Notes: generated from the letters alone by a model not told the origin. Shown: positions 1 through 6,811, counted from the stretch's first letter. The stretch is DNA of 24,558 nt from JBFIHZ01 sp041601535 (GCA_041601535.1 JBFIHZ010000015.1:1-24558), one strand, 5' to 3'. Made by a program: numbers and translations.

Positions 1-35
1 ACGGCTGGATTCCGCAGATTGAACAGGTGGGCTGA
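1..35 (+). CDS. 3' tail of an upstream gene (partial)
   Basis: An open frame enters from the left edge and stops at a TGA at 33–35; the last residues read GWIPQIEQVG. Only about ten codons are visible, so the product cannot be identified. In pseudomonads a TPR-repeat protein gene often sits just before lolB, which makes that a reasonable guess but not something this fragment shows. The stop lies 3 nt before the lolB GTG start, consistent with one operon. Confidence 0.35.
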   Translation, partial: GWIPQIEQVG

Positions 36-38
36 GTT

Positions 39-767
39 GTGAGGGCGTCACCACACCAATACCGGGCGGGTCAACAAGCGCTGGCACGGTACCTGACCTT
101 AGCAGCCTGGCAATGCCGTGCCGCCACCCGGTGGAAGGCTGCGGCCTGGCCGCATGCCTGGCTGGCGGCGCTGCTGTTGAGCGGGCTCGGCGCATGTTCC
201 ACGGTCAGGCACCCAAGCACCGAAAATCCCGCCCAGTTGAACGCCTATGCGCAGCGCGTCAACCAGATCAGCGCGCTGAATAACTGGTCGCTGGATGGGC
301 GGCTGGCTATCAGCGACAGCAAGGATGGCGGCAGTGGCCGGCTGCAATGGCAGCAGCACGATAGCGCCACCCACATGTCCTTTCGTGGCACCATGGGCAA
401 AGGTGCCTGGCAGCTTCATGCCGATCCGGCCGGAGCCCGGCTGGAACTGGCCAACGGCGAAATGCATACCGCCGCAACACTCAATGAGCTGATCTTTGAC
501 CAGATTGGCTGGCGTGTTCCGGTTTCTGCTCTGTCCTGGTGGGTACGCGGTCTGGCCCAGCCGGAACCCTGGCAATCACGTACGCTGGATGAGGCGGGCA
601 GGCTGAGCTCGCTGGTTCAGAACGGCTGGAACATCGAGTTCGATCGCTACCAGTCAGAAGATCACCTCGCCATGCCGGAAAAACTGACCGCCCGGCGCGG
701 CGACTATTCCATCAAGCTGGTGGTGAAAGACTGGCAATGGCCTGGCGGGGCGGGCGGCCTTGAGTGA
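39..767 (+). CDS. lolB: Outer-membrane lipoprotein LolB
   Basis: LolB receives lipoproteins from periplasmic LolA and inserts them into the inner leaflet of the outer membrane. The 242-residue product has a hydrophobic stretch ending in a lipobox (LGAC) with the lipidated Cys at residue 53. The mature part carries the LolB pattern: a W-L-GRL strand, the GW-x-VPVSALSWWVRG segment and a QNGW-x-IEFDRY strand. The GTG start at 39 is supported by AGGTGG at 25–30. This gives an unusually long charged and hydrophobic N-region (about 40 residues) before the signal core, whereas family members normally have their Cys near residue 20–25. No ATG occurs between the two, so a later start is not obvious. 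Its stop overlaps the ispE start by 8 nt, as in other gammaproteobacterial lolB–ispE pairs. Confidence 0.92.
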   Translation: MRASPHQYRAGQQALARYLTLAAWQCRAATRWKAAAWPHAWLAALLLSGLGACSTVRHPSTENPAQLNAYAQRVNQISALNNWSLDGRLAISDSKDGGSGRLQWQQHDSATHMSFRGTMGKGAWQLHADPAGARLELANGEMHTAATLNELIFDQIGWRVPVSALSWWVRGLAQPEPWQSRTLDEAGRLSSLVQNGWNIEFDRYQSEDHLAMPEKLTARRGDYSIKLVVKDWQWPGGAGGLE

Positions 768-1623
768 CTCCGATTTCCGCTGCTGGCCGGCACCGGCAAA
801 ACTGAACCTGTTTCTGCACGTCACTGGCCGCCGTGACGACGGCTATCATGAGCTGCAGACACTGTTCCAGCTGATTGATCTGATGGATGAACTGGAAATC
901 GCAATCACCGCCAGCCCCGAGCTGCGGCGGCTGGAAGCGGATTACGATGTGGCCGAGGACCAGGACCTGGTGATGCGGTCTGCCCGTCTGTTGCAGCGCC
1001 ACGCGCAGGTGCGCCAGGGTGCGCACATCCGGGTGCGCAAGAACATTCCGATGGGAGCCGGGCTGGGCGGTGGCAGCTCGGACGCCGCCACCACATTGCT
1101 GGCGCTCAACCAACTGTGGCGTTGTGGCCTGGGGCTGGATGAGCTGGCCCGGCTGGGCCTGCAACTGGGGGCGGATGTGCCATTGTTCGTGCGCGGCCGC
1201 TCCGCGCTGGCTGGCGGCACAGGCGAGATTCTGCACCCTGTTGAACTGGGTGAACGGCATTACGTATTGGTGTTCAATACGTTTTCGGTTGCCACGGCCG
1301 AGGTGTTCAATCATCCTCTTTTGCCGCGTCAGTCGGCAACCATCTCACTGCAACAGGCGCTGGCCGGCGGTGGCCGGAACGATTGCGAAGCGGTTGTCCG
1401 ACGCATGCATCCTGAACTGGCAGATGTAATGGCCGACCTGCAGCAATGGGGTCAGCCACGCATGACCGGGACCGGCAGCTGTGTTTTTTTACCCATGCCG
1501 GACAAAAAAATCGCAAACAGCACGGCACGCAAAATAAAATGCCGATATAATGTGCGCGCTGTCCGCGGGGTCGACGGGTCACCACTGCATGAAATGCTCG
1601 GTTTGGCCGCCCGCAATAACTAG
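760..1623 (+). CDS. ispE: 4-diphosphocytidyl-2-C-methyl-D-erythritol kinase
   Basis: IspE phosphorylates the 2-hydroxyl of CDP-methylerythritol, the ATP-dependent fourth step of the MEP isoprenoid pathway, in the cytoplasm. The 287-residue GHMP kinase shows the N-terminal PAPAKLNLFLH motif (catalytic Lys14), the glycine-rich ATP loop at about 99–110 (GAGLGGGSSDAA), the catalytic Asp in GADVPLF (139) and the GTGS motif at about 237–240. A TTG start at 760 is the only one that keeps the conserved N-terminus; it overlaps lolB by 8 nt with a weak G-rich ribosome site, suggesting translational coupling. The last 50 codons (from about 1490) are noticeably A-rich (DKKIANSTARKIK) and contain a TATAAT, probably the promoter of the tRNA just downstream. 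Confidence 0.95.
   Translation: MSDSDFRCWPAPAKLNLFLHVTGRRDDGYHELQTLFQLIDLMDELEIAITASPELRRLEADYDVAEDQDLVMRSARLLQRHAQVRQGAHIRVRKNIPMGAGLGGGSSDAATTLLALNQLWRCGLGLDELARLGLQLGADVPLFVRGRSALAGGTGEILHPVELGERHYVLVFNTFSVATAEVFNHPLLPRQSATISLQQALAGGGRNDCEAVVRRMHPELADVMADLQQWGQPRMTGTGSCVFLPMPDKKIANSTARKIKCRYNVRAVRGVDGSPLHEMLGLAARNN
1546..1551 (+). promoter_or_regulatory. -10 element of a probable tRNA-Gln promoter inside ispE
   Basis: A perfect TATAAT lies inside the 3' end of ispE, 85 nt before tRNA-Gln, in a locally A-rich patch. It is followed by a GC-rich discriminator (GTGCGCGCT). No convincing -35 box sits 16–18 nt upstream, so this is a -10-driven assignment. The same core, CGATATAATGTGC, recurs at 19130–19142 before rpsM. 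Confidence 0.5.
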
Positions 1624-1636
1624 GTTTTCAGTCAAC

Positions 1637-1711
1637 TGGGACGTCGCCAAGTGGTAAGGCACGGGGTTTTGATCCCCGCATTCGCAGGTTCGAGTCCTGC
1701 CGTCCCAGCCA
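1637..1711 (+). tRNA. tRNA-Gln (anticodon TTG)
   Basis: A 75-nt cloverleaf. The acceptor stem TGGGACG at 1637–1643 pairs with CGTCCCA at 1701–1707, followed by G73 and an encoded CCA. The anticodon stem CGGGG/CCCCG (1662–1666/1674–1678) encloses loop TTTTGAT with anticodon TTG at 1669–1671, and the T-arm contains GGTTCGAGTCC. It sits between ispE and prs, where many gammaproteobacteria carry tRNA-Gln. Just downstream, 1716–1740 can fold around CCCGG/CCGGG, a possible processing or attenuation stem without a T-run. Confidence 0.97.
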
Positions 1712-1850
1712 CTGGCTGAATACCCGGTCCCGGGAGTCAGTGAGGCAGGACCCAACGCAACCCGGTACTTTTGGTCCGCTATGGCCGATGTCCGACTTGA
1801 CGGTTTGGTAGTTCCGCAACGTCAACGCATTCAAGCAGGGGAGACAGCAG

Positions 1851-2804
1851 GTGGCCGCACCATCACTATTGATTTTTTCCGGAAACGCCAACCTGGGCCT
1901 GGCAAGCAGCATCGCGCAGGAACTTAATGTCCCCATGGGCAAGGCCGTGGTCGGCCGTTTCAGCGACGGCGAGGTCATGGTGGAGGTGATGGAGAACGTT
2001 CGTGGCCGGGATGTGTATGTGATACAACCCACCTGCGCACCCGCGGCGGACAACTTCATGGAACTGCTGGTGATGATCGACGCGGTCAAGCGGGCCTCCG
2101 CTTCCCGGGTAACCGCCGTCATCCCGTATTTCGGTTACGCCCGGCAGGACCGCCGGCCACGCTCCGCGCGTGTGCCCATCACTGCCAAGGTCGCGGCCAA
2201 GATGATCTCCGCCGTGGGAACCGACCGGGTGGTCACCATCGACCTGCATGCTGACCAGATTCAGGGTTTTTTCGATATTCCGGTGGACAATGTCTACGCC
2301 TCGCCGCTGACACTGGCCGACATCTGGCAACGCCAATCGCGCTACGAGATCATCGTGGTTTCCCCGGATGTGGGCGGCGTGTTGCGGGCCCGGGCAATCG
2401 CCAAACGGCTGGATGCTGATCTGGCCATCATCGACAAGCGCCGGCCGCGAGCCAATGTTGCCACGGTGATGAACATCATCGGCGACGTACGTGACAAATG
2501 TTGCGTGCTGGTGGACGACATGGTGGATACGGCCGGCACTTTGTGTTCTGCGGCGTCCGCACTGAAGCAGAAAGGCGCCAGCAGGGTGGTGGCCTATTGC
2601 GTGCATCCGGTGTTATCCGGGCCGGCGGTTGACAACATCACCCAGTCCGAACTGGATGAACTGGTGGTTACCGACACGATTCCGCTGAGCGAGGCGGCCC
2701 AGTCCTGTGGAAAAATCCGCCAGCTCAGCGTGGCGCAGATGATGGCAGAAACCATTCGCCGCATGGCGCAGGGTGAATCCGTCAGTTCCATGTACGTGGA
2801 CTGA
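1851..2804 (+). CDS. prs: Ribose-phosphate pyrophosphokinase (PRPP synthetase)
   Basis: Makes PRPP from ribose 5-phosphate and ATP, feeding purine, pyrimidine, NAD, histidine and tryptophan synthesis. The 317 residues match class I PRPP synthetases over their full length: the flexible loop YFGYARQDRRPRSARVPIT (about 93–111), DLHADQIQGFFD (131–142), KRRPRAN (196–202) and the PRPP-binding loop VLVDDMVDTAGTL (219–231). The loop has DTAGT where E. coli has DTGGT; I recall the Ala form in pseudomonads too. The GTG start at 1851 follows AGGGGAG at 1837–1843 with 7-nt spacing. A TTGACG occurs at 1797–1802 but no good -10 follows, so prs may be read through from tRNA-Gln or ispE. Confidence 0.97.
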   Translation: MAAPSLLIFSGNANLGLASSIAQELNVPMGKAVVGRFSDGEVMVEVMENVRGRDVYVIQPTCAPAADNFMELLVMIDAVKRASASRVTAVIPYFGYARQDRRPRSARVPITAKVAAKMISAVGTDRVVTIDLHADQIQGFFDIPVDNVYASPLTLADIWQRQSRYEIIVVSPDVGGVLRARAIAKRLDADLAIIDKRRPRANVATVMNIIGDVRDKCCVLVDDMVDTAGTLCSAASALKQKGASRVVAYCVHPVLSGPAVDNITQSELDELVVTDTIPLSEAAQSCGKIRQLSVAQMMAETIRRMAQGESVSSMYVD

Positions 2805-2851
2805 CCGCTAACTGGCGGTTTGGCGCCTTGCGTCCGTAAACACCTAAAGCC

Positions 2852-2880
2852 TTCTCAGTTTCTGCGCCGTGCGTTATAAT
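2852..2880 (+). promoter_or_regulatory. Sigma-70 type promoter of rplY
   Basis: TTCTCA at 2852–2857 (4 of 6 to TTGACA), a 17-nt spacer and a perfect TATAAT at 2875–2880, followed by a GC-only discriminator GCCCGGC. It predicts transcription starting near 2887 and an rplY leader of about 135 nt. The GC-rich discriminator is the kind found at stringently controlled translation-gene promoters. Confidence 0.75.
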
Positions 2881-3000
2881 GCCCGGCTGTTTTTGGCGCC
2901 TGGCTGGTCGCAAGCCGGGCAATGAGGCCAGTTTTGGCCTGTTTCCGTCAGCATTCGGGCCCACAGCCGCCACGGGTGGTTGGAGTTGGATGCTGGACGG
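2881..3000 (+). promoter_or_regulatory. Structured 5' leader of rplY
   Basis: Three inverted repeats lie between the promoter and the ribosome site. GCCCGGCT at 2881–2888 pairs with AGCCGGGC at 2913–2920. AGGCCA-GTTT-TGGCCT at 2925–2940 is a perfect 6-bp hairpin. CCGTCAGCAT at 2945–2954 pairs with ATGCTGGACGG at 2990–3000 with one bulge, enclosing a smaller CCAC/GTGG stem. The ribosome site (TGAGGA, 3011–3016) lies just after. The left arm of the first repeat overlaps the predicted transcription start, so it may act as DNA or not at all. Autogenous control of rplY through its leader is known in E. coli; whether this fold is equivalent is unknown. Confidence 0.5.
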
Positions 3001-3021
3001 CTTTGATATTTGAGGAAAATC

Positions 3022-3729
3022 ATGTCTGATCAACACGTTGTTGTCGCGGAATTCCGCAAGGACGTAGGGAAAGGTGCGAGCCGCCGCCTGCGTCATACCG
3101 GAAAAGTTCCGGCGATCATTTACGGGGGGCATAAAGACCCTGTCGCCCTGACCCTGGACCAGAACGAGCTGCTGCATGCATCAGAGCACGAATCGTTTTA
3201 CGCCAGTGTTATCGAAATCCGGGTGGGTGAAGATATTTCCCAGCAGGCCGTTGTGCGTGATATGCACCGCCACCCGTACAAGCCGCTGATCATGCACATA
3301 GATTTCATGCGTGTTTCCGCCGACGAAACCCTGACCATCGCCGTGCCCATCCACTTTATCGGCGAAGACCGGTCGCCAGCAGGCAAGGCATCGGGCGTGA
3401 TCATTCAGCACCACGTTACTGAAATCGAGATCGAAGCCTTACCGAAGAACCTGCCCGAGTTCCTGTCAGTGGATCTGTCCAGCATGGACGTGGGTGATGC
3501 TTTCATGCTGTCGGATATCGTATTGCCCGAGGGTGTCACCATCCCGGCGCTGGAAAACGACGAAGATCTGGAAGTCACGCTGGCTAATGCCATTCACGTG
3601 AAAGAGAGCCAGGGCAGCGACGAGGACACCGAGGAAGTGCCTGAAGCTGATGACGTTGAAGTCCACGGCGGCAAGGCCGGCAAGGACGAGGCGGACGACG
3701 ACGAAGACAGCGACGACGACAAAGAATAA
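3022..3729 (+). CDS. rplY: 50S ribosomal protein bL25, long CTC type
   Basis: bL25 binds 5S rRNA in the central protuberance of the 50S subunit. The 235-residue form has the N-terminal L25 domain (about 1–95, with KGASRRLRHTGKVPAIIYGG) and the C-terminal TL5/CTC β-domain (about 96–195). It ends in a disordered, strongly acidic tail rich in D and E (about 195–235). The E. coli protein has only the first domain. ATG at 3022 is chosen because TGAGGA at 3011–3016 lies 5 nt before it; an in-frame TTG at 3010 would place the start on top of that site. Pth follows after 15 nt. Confidence 0.96.
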   Translation: MSDQHVVVAEFRKDVGKGASRRLRHTGKVPAIIYGGHKDPVALTLDQNELLHASEHESFYASVIEIRVGEDISQQAVVRDMHRHPYKPLIMHIDFMRVSADETLTIAVPIHFIGEDRSPAGKASGVIIQHHVTEIEIEALPKNLPEFLSVDLSSMDVGDAFMLSDIVLPEGVTIPALENDEDLEVTLANAIHVKESQGSDEDTEEVPEADDVEVHGGKAGKDEADDDEDSDDDKE

Positions 3730-3744
3730 GCCGCGGCTGTTGTT

Positions 3745-4329
3745 GTGTCCGGCTTGTTCCTGATTGCCGGCCTGGGAAACCCGGGCCAGAAATATGCTGA
3801 AACCCGGCACAATGCCGGGTTTTGGTTTCTGGACCGTTTGGCCAGCGCTGGCGCAGTGTCGTTTCGTTCCAACAGCCGGCTGTCGGCCGAAACAGCGCGT
3901 ATGGAACTGGCGGGCCAGGACTGTCTGCTGGTCAAGCCCACTACTTTTATGAACCACAGCGGGCAGGCTGTTGGCGCCGTGATGAGCTATTTTCAGGTGG
4001 CGACAGATCGCATGCTGGTGGCTTACGATGAGCTGGATCTGCCCGCCGGGGTGGCCCGGCTGAAATCCGGTGGCGGTCACGGGGGGCATAACGGCATCCG
4101 CGATATCGTGCGTCATGTTTCCGACCCGGGCTTTTTGCGCCTGCGTCTGGGCATTGGCCACCCGGGGTTCAAGGATGCGGTCACCGGTTATGTGCTCAGC
4201 CGGCCGCCGGCCGAAGAAGAGCGCTTGATTCGGTCTGCCATTGACGAAGCGCTTGCTGTGTTGCCCGATGTGCTCAGCGGGCAATTACCCCGGGCCATGA
4301 AAGCTTTGCATACCTCGCAAGAGTCCTGA
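3745..4329 (+). CDS. pth: Peptidyl-tRNA hydrolase
   Basis: Cleaves the ester bond of peptidyl-tRNAs that drop off the ribosome, recycling tRNA. The 194-residue protein has all key Pth positions: Asn12 in GLGNPG, catalytic His22 in TRHNAGF, Asn70 in TFMNHSGQAVG, Asp95 in YDELDLP, and the GGGHGGHNG loop at about 109–117. The GTG start at 3745 fits the conserved N-terminus but has no recognisable Shine-Dalgarno; the preceding bases are CCGCGGCTGTT. Translation probably depends on ribosomes finishing rplY 15 nt upstream. The rplY–pth–ychF order is a common bacterial arrangement. Confidence 0.96.
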   Translation: MSGLFLIAGLGNPGQKYAETRHNAGFWFLDRLASAGAVSFRSNSRLSAETARMELAGQDCLLVKPTTFMNHSGQAVGAVMSYFQVATDRMLVAYDELDLPAGVARLKSGGGHGGHNGIRDIVRHVSDPGFLRLRLGIGHPGFKDAVTGYVLSRPPAEEERLIRSAIDEALAVLPDVLSGQLPRAMKALHTSQES

Positions 4330-4361
4330 GCTTGTATTTAACCTGAAGCGGAAACCAATCC

Positions 4362-5453
4362 ATGGGATTCAAATGCGGCATCGTTGGCCTGCCCAATGTG
4401 GGCAAGTCTACTTTATTCAATTCACTGACACGTGCGGGTATCGCGGCGGAAAACTATCCGTTTTGCACCATTGACCCCAATGTTGGCGTGGTGCCGGTTC
4501 CCGATCCGCGCCTGCAGCAGTTGGCGGAAATTGTCCAGCCGCAAAAAATCCTGCCCACCGCGATGGAGTTCGTCGACATAGCCGGCCTGGTGGCCGGTGC
4601 CTCCAAGGGCGAAGGCCTGGGCAACAAGTTTCTCGCCCATATCCGTGAAACGGATGCCATTGCCCATGTGGTGCGGTGTTTTGAGGATGATGACGTGGTG
4701 CATGTTGCCGGCAAGGTGGATCCGGTATCTGATGTGGAAGTCATCAATACCGAGCTGGCATTGGCCGATCTGGAAGCCGTGGAGCGCGCCATTCAGCGTG
4801 CTGAAAAGCTGGCCAAGGCCAACCCCAAGGAGGCGCGCTCGCGCCTGGACGTGCTGGGCCGGCTGCAGCAGTGCCTGGATGCCGGCCGGCCTTTGCGCCG
4901 CCTGGAGTTGTCTGCCGATGAGAAACTCATTGTTCGGGATCTGCATCTGATTACCCTGAAACCGGCGATGTACATAGCCAACGTTGCCGAGGACCTGGCG
5001 GACAACAACCCCTGGGTGGAGAAGTTGCAGGTCATGGCGCAGGAGGAAGGTGCTGAAGTGATTCCGGTTTGTGCCGGCATCGAGGCCGAAATTTCGCAGC
5101 TTGATGACCATGAGCGGGCGGAGTTCCTGCTGGAGTTGGGTCTGCAGGAGTCGGGCCTTGACCGGGTGATCCGGGCCGGTTACGGCTTGCTGAATCTGTT
5201 GACTTTCTTTACCGCAGGCAAAAAAGAAGTGCGGGCCTGGACCGTCCGGGACGGCTCAACCGCGCCGCAGGCTGCCGGCCGCATTCATACGGACTTCGAG
5301 AAAGGTTTTATTCGCGCGGAGGTCACCGCCTTTGATGATTTTATCGCCTTCAAGGGAGAGGCTGGCGCCAAGGATGCGGGTAAATTACGGCTCGAAGGCA
5401 AAAGTTATGTGGTGGCAGAAGGTGATGTGATGCACTTTCGTTTCAACGTTTGA
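4362..5453 (+). CDS. ychF: Redox-regulated ribosome-binding ATPase YchF
   Basis: An Obg-family P-loop NTPase that prefers ATP over GTP, binds ribosomes and is linked to the oxidative stress response. The 363 residues show G1 GLPNVGKST (9–17), G3 DIAGLVAGASKGEGLGN (72–88), the NVAE motif (207–210) that replaces NKxD and explains ATP preference, a helical insertion around 130–175, and a C-terminal TGS domain (about 278–361) ending VVAEGDVMHFRFNV. Length and ends match the family. The upstream ribosome site is weak (GAAGCGG). It closes the lolB-to-ychF cluster; no intrinsic terminator is visible after it. Confidence 0.97.
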   Translation: MGFKCGIVGLPNVGKSTLFNSLTRAGIAAENYPFCTIDPNVGVVPVPDPRLQQLAEIVQPQKILPTAMEFVDIAGLVAGASKGEGLGNKFLAHIRETDAIAHVVRCFEDDDVVHVAGKVDPVSDVEVINTELALADLEAVERAIQRAEKLAKANPKEARSRLDVLGRLQQCLDAGRPLRRLELSADEKLIVRDLHLITLKPAMYIANVAEDLADNNPWVEKLQVMAQEEGAEVIPVCAGIEAEISQLDDHERAEFLLELGLQESGLDRVIRAGYGLLNLLTFFTAGKKEVRAWTVRDGSTAPQAAGRIHTDFEKGFIRAEVTAFDDFIAFKGEAGAKDAGKLRLEGKSYVVAEGDVMHFRFNV

Positions 5454-5535
5454 CCAAAGGCCACAGGTTCAACCGTCGGCTGCACCAATGCCTTGTCACC
5501 GCTGGATTTGATATCAAAAAAATCCACAAAAATAC

Positions 5536-5564
5536 TTTGCATGCCTGTTTTTTTGCGCTATAAG
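5536..5564 (+). promoter_or_regulatory. Candidate promoter of the small acidic-tailed gene
   Basis: TTTGCA at 5536–5541 and TATAAG at 5559–5564 with a 17-nt spacer, in a T-rich patch between ychF and the next gene. Predicted start near 5571, about 35 nt before the ATG at 5606. It would let the small gene be expressed apart from ychF. Confidence 0.55.
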
Positions 5565-5605
5565 CATTCCAGAATTTCCACTGAGCTTTCTGGGGTATTC
5601 AGGGT

Positions 5606-5959
5606 ATGGGGCGTAGTAAGAAAAATCCACGAAAGGAATCCTCCGGCAAGTCGTCGCGCGAGCCTGTGGAAGGGCGTGAGCGTTCCGTGCCGCCACCGGC
5701 CAGAACCGGCGCCAGTGTAAAAGCCAGTGCGGAAAAGCCTGCGGCGCGCAAACGCGGTTGGCGTGACATCGAAGCGATGACCGAGCGGGCCAGGCTGAAA
5801 AGCCTGCTGGTTGATATCTGGCATGAAGACATCGACCTGGAAGAGGATATTTTTGGCGAAACCGATCATCAGAAAGGCTTTTACACGGATTTTGAAGAAA
5901 TCCAGGTTGAAATCGAGCCTGATGACGTAGATGACGATTTCGAGGATGAGGAAGACTGA
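5606..5959 (+). CDS. Small basic/acidic protein, DUF3545 or PA3496-like core
   Basis: A 117-residue protein with three parts: a Lys/Arg/Ser/Pro-rich, probably disordered N-terminus (1–48); a conserved-looking core KRGWRDIEAMTERARLKSLL followed by DIWHEDIDLEEDIFG (about 49–85); and a very acidic C-terminal tail (98–117, almost all D and E). The core resembles, from memory, the K-R-x-W-R-x-IEA-x-x-x-x-R-L pattern of DUF3545 and PA3496-like proteins, which have no firmly known function. There is no signal peptide or membrane segment. The ATG at 5606 has GGGG at 5592–5595 upstream. It is likely real because a promoter precedes it and codon use matches the neighbours, but the family call is tentative. 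Confidence 0.65.
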   Translation: MGRSKKNPRKESSGKSSREPVEGRERSVPPPARTGASVKASAEKPAARKRGWRDIEAMTERARLKSLLVDIWHEDIDLEEDIFGETDHQKGFYTDFEEIQVEIEPDDVDDDFEDEED

Positions 5960-6069
5960 TTGCGGCGGGTTTGTAAGGCGAATCTGCGCGTAATGGGTTT
6001 TTTTGCGTCATGAAGCTTGTCGAGACTGGTTTCAGGCGTTAAACTGGCGCGCTTCAACAGATCACGTTA

Positions 6070-6098
6070 TTGACACCCGGAAGAACGTAAGCGAGAAT
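6070..6098 (+). promoter_or_regulatory. Promoter of the tRNA-Tyr/Gly/Thr–tuf unit
   Basis: A perfect TTGACA at 6070–6075, a 17-nt spacer and GAGAAT at 6093–6098 (4 of 6 to TATAAT). Predicted start is near 6105, giving a leader of about 190 nt before tRNA-Tyr. No other promoter is evident before tuf, so the tRNAs and tuf are probably cotranscribed, as in the E. coli tufB unit. Confidence 0.65.
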
Positions 6099-6104
6099 AC
6101 ACGG

Positions 6105-6292
6105 CTTGCCTGAGGAAGCTCAGGACGCATTGTTGCGAGTGATTTTCGTGAGATCGGCTGGGTAAGACAGGCCGGAAACCGGCAGGTGGATAGCCTGCGG
6201 AGCAAGGCGTGAAAATGTTGCGGGTTCAGGGTTGCTGATGCGGGCTTGCTGCTTCGGGGCCGCGATGCCGTGCTTGAAGTTTCCAGAGTGCC
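6105..6292 (+). other. Structured leader of the tRNA–tuf transcript
   Basis: This is most of the gene-free stretch 5960–6292. A perfect stem-loop CCTGAG-GAAG-CTCAGG (6109–6124) lies right at the predicted transcript start. GCCGG-AAA-CCGGC follows at 6171–6183, and an alternative GCAGG/CCTGC at 6182–6198. No coding frame or extra tRNA is recognisable. Upstream, 5960–6069 holds only a T-run (5995–6004) without a convincing terminator stem. Possible roles are RNase processing or antitermination, but neither is shown. Confidence 0.4.
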
Positions 6293-6377
6293 GGAGGGGT
6301 ACTCAAGCGGTCAACGAGGGCAGACTGTAAATCTGCTGGCTATGCCTACGTAGGTTCGAATCCTACCCCCTCCACCA
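6293..6377 (+). tRNA. tRNA-Tyr (anticodon GTA)
   Basis: An 85-nt class II tRNA. The acceptor GGAGGGG (6293–6299) pairs with CCCCTCC (6367–6373), followed by A73 and an encoded CCA. The anticodon stem GCAGA/TCTGC encloses loop CTGTAAA with GTA at 6327–6329. It has the long variable arm expected for Tyr and a T-arm with GGTTCGAATCC. First gene of the tRNA–tuf unit. Confidence 0.97.
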
Positions 6378-6671
6378 TTTCTCGGGTTGCACTGTGGGAA
6401 TTGGGATTGAAAATTTGAGGAACAGACTTGGGGTTACCGGCTGGAACGGTTACCCGGGCCAGGCAGACCATTAAACAGGTATGCAGGCGGGGGCCACGGC
6501 AACCGCACTGGTGACAAGAGTGAAAGCGGAGCACAACGGTCGCAAGACGGGGTCGCTCCGTTGTCGTTATGGTTGGATGAACGGCTGGATTGGAGAGCTG
6601 TTGATCCAGCAGGCGTGGTTCGACTGACGACCGGCCCGGGAAGGCTTGTCCTGGCGGGTGGTTGTCACCAG
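6378..6671 (+). other. Long spacer between tRNA-Tyr and tRNA-Gly
   Basis: A 294-nt spacer with no credible gene. It contains the inverted repeats ACAACGG/CCGTTGT (6533–6539/6558–6564) and GCTGGAT/ATCCAGC (6584–6590/6604–6610), and a direct echo GGTTACCGG/GGTTACCCGG near 6442 and 6458. It is far longer than the 66-nt Gly–Thr spacer and than the corresponding spacer in the E. coli tufB tRNA cluster. I see no internal promoter with a good -35/-10 pair. Confidence 0.5.
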
Positions 6672-6745
6672 GCGGGTGTAGTTCAACGGTAGAACCTCAG
6701 CCTTCCAAGCTGATGATGTGGGTTCGATTCCCATCACCCGCTCCA
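6672..6745 (+). tRNA. tRNA-Gly (anticodon TCC)
   Basis: A 74-nt cloverleaf. The acceptor GCGGGTG (6672–6678) pairs with CACCCGC (6735–6741), discriminator T, encoded CCA at 6743–6745. The anticodon stem TCAGC/GCTGA encloses loop CTTCCAA with TCC at 6704–6706, which reads GGA and GGG. T-arm GGTTCGATTCC. Second tRNA of the tuf unit. Confidence 0.97.
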
Positions 6746-6811
6746 TAACATGACAAAGGCCGGGCCATTGCACTGAAATGGTTTGGCCGGGTTGACAGGG
6801 TTAGCAACAAT

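Noticed and set aside
1628..2122. Minus-strand frame containing WLGRQDSNLRMRGSKP
   Set aside because: Antisense of tRNA-Gln continuing into antisense of prs; no independent evidence for a gene.
3466..4284. 272-codon minus-strand frame opposite rplY and pth
   Set aside because: Both plus-strand genes have all family motifs; the antisense frame has no ribosome site or recognisable domain.
5985..6010. Terminator after the small acidic gene
   Set aside because: A T-run exists at 5995–6004 but no GC-rich stem precedes it.
6105..6230. Possible RNase P-like RNA, because of GAGGAA and GGAGCAAGGC
   Set aside because: The two short matches are too far from the consensus order and length; the universally conserved P RNA cores are not present.
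6346..6534. Minus-strand frame ending in EGVGFEPT over tRNA-Tyr
   Set aside because: It is the antisense translation of the tRNA-Tyr T-arm and acceptor, a well-known false ORF.
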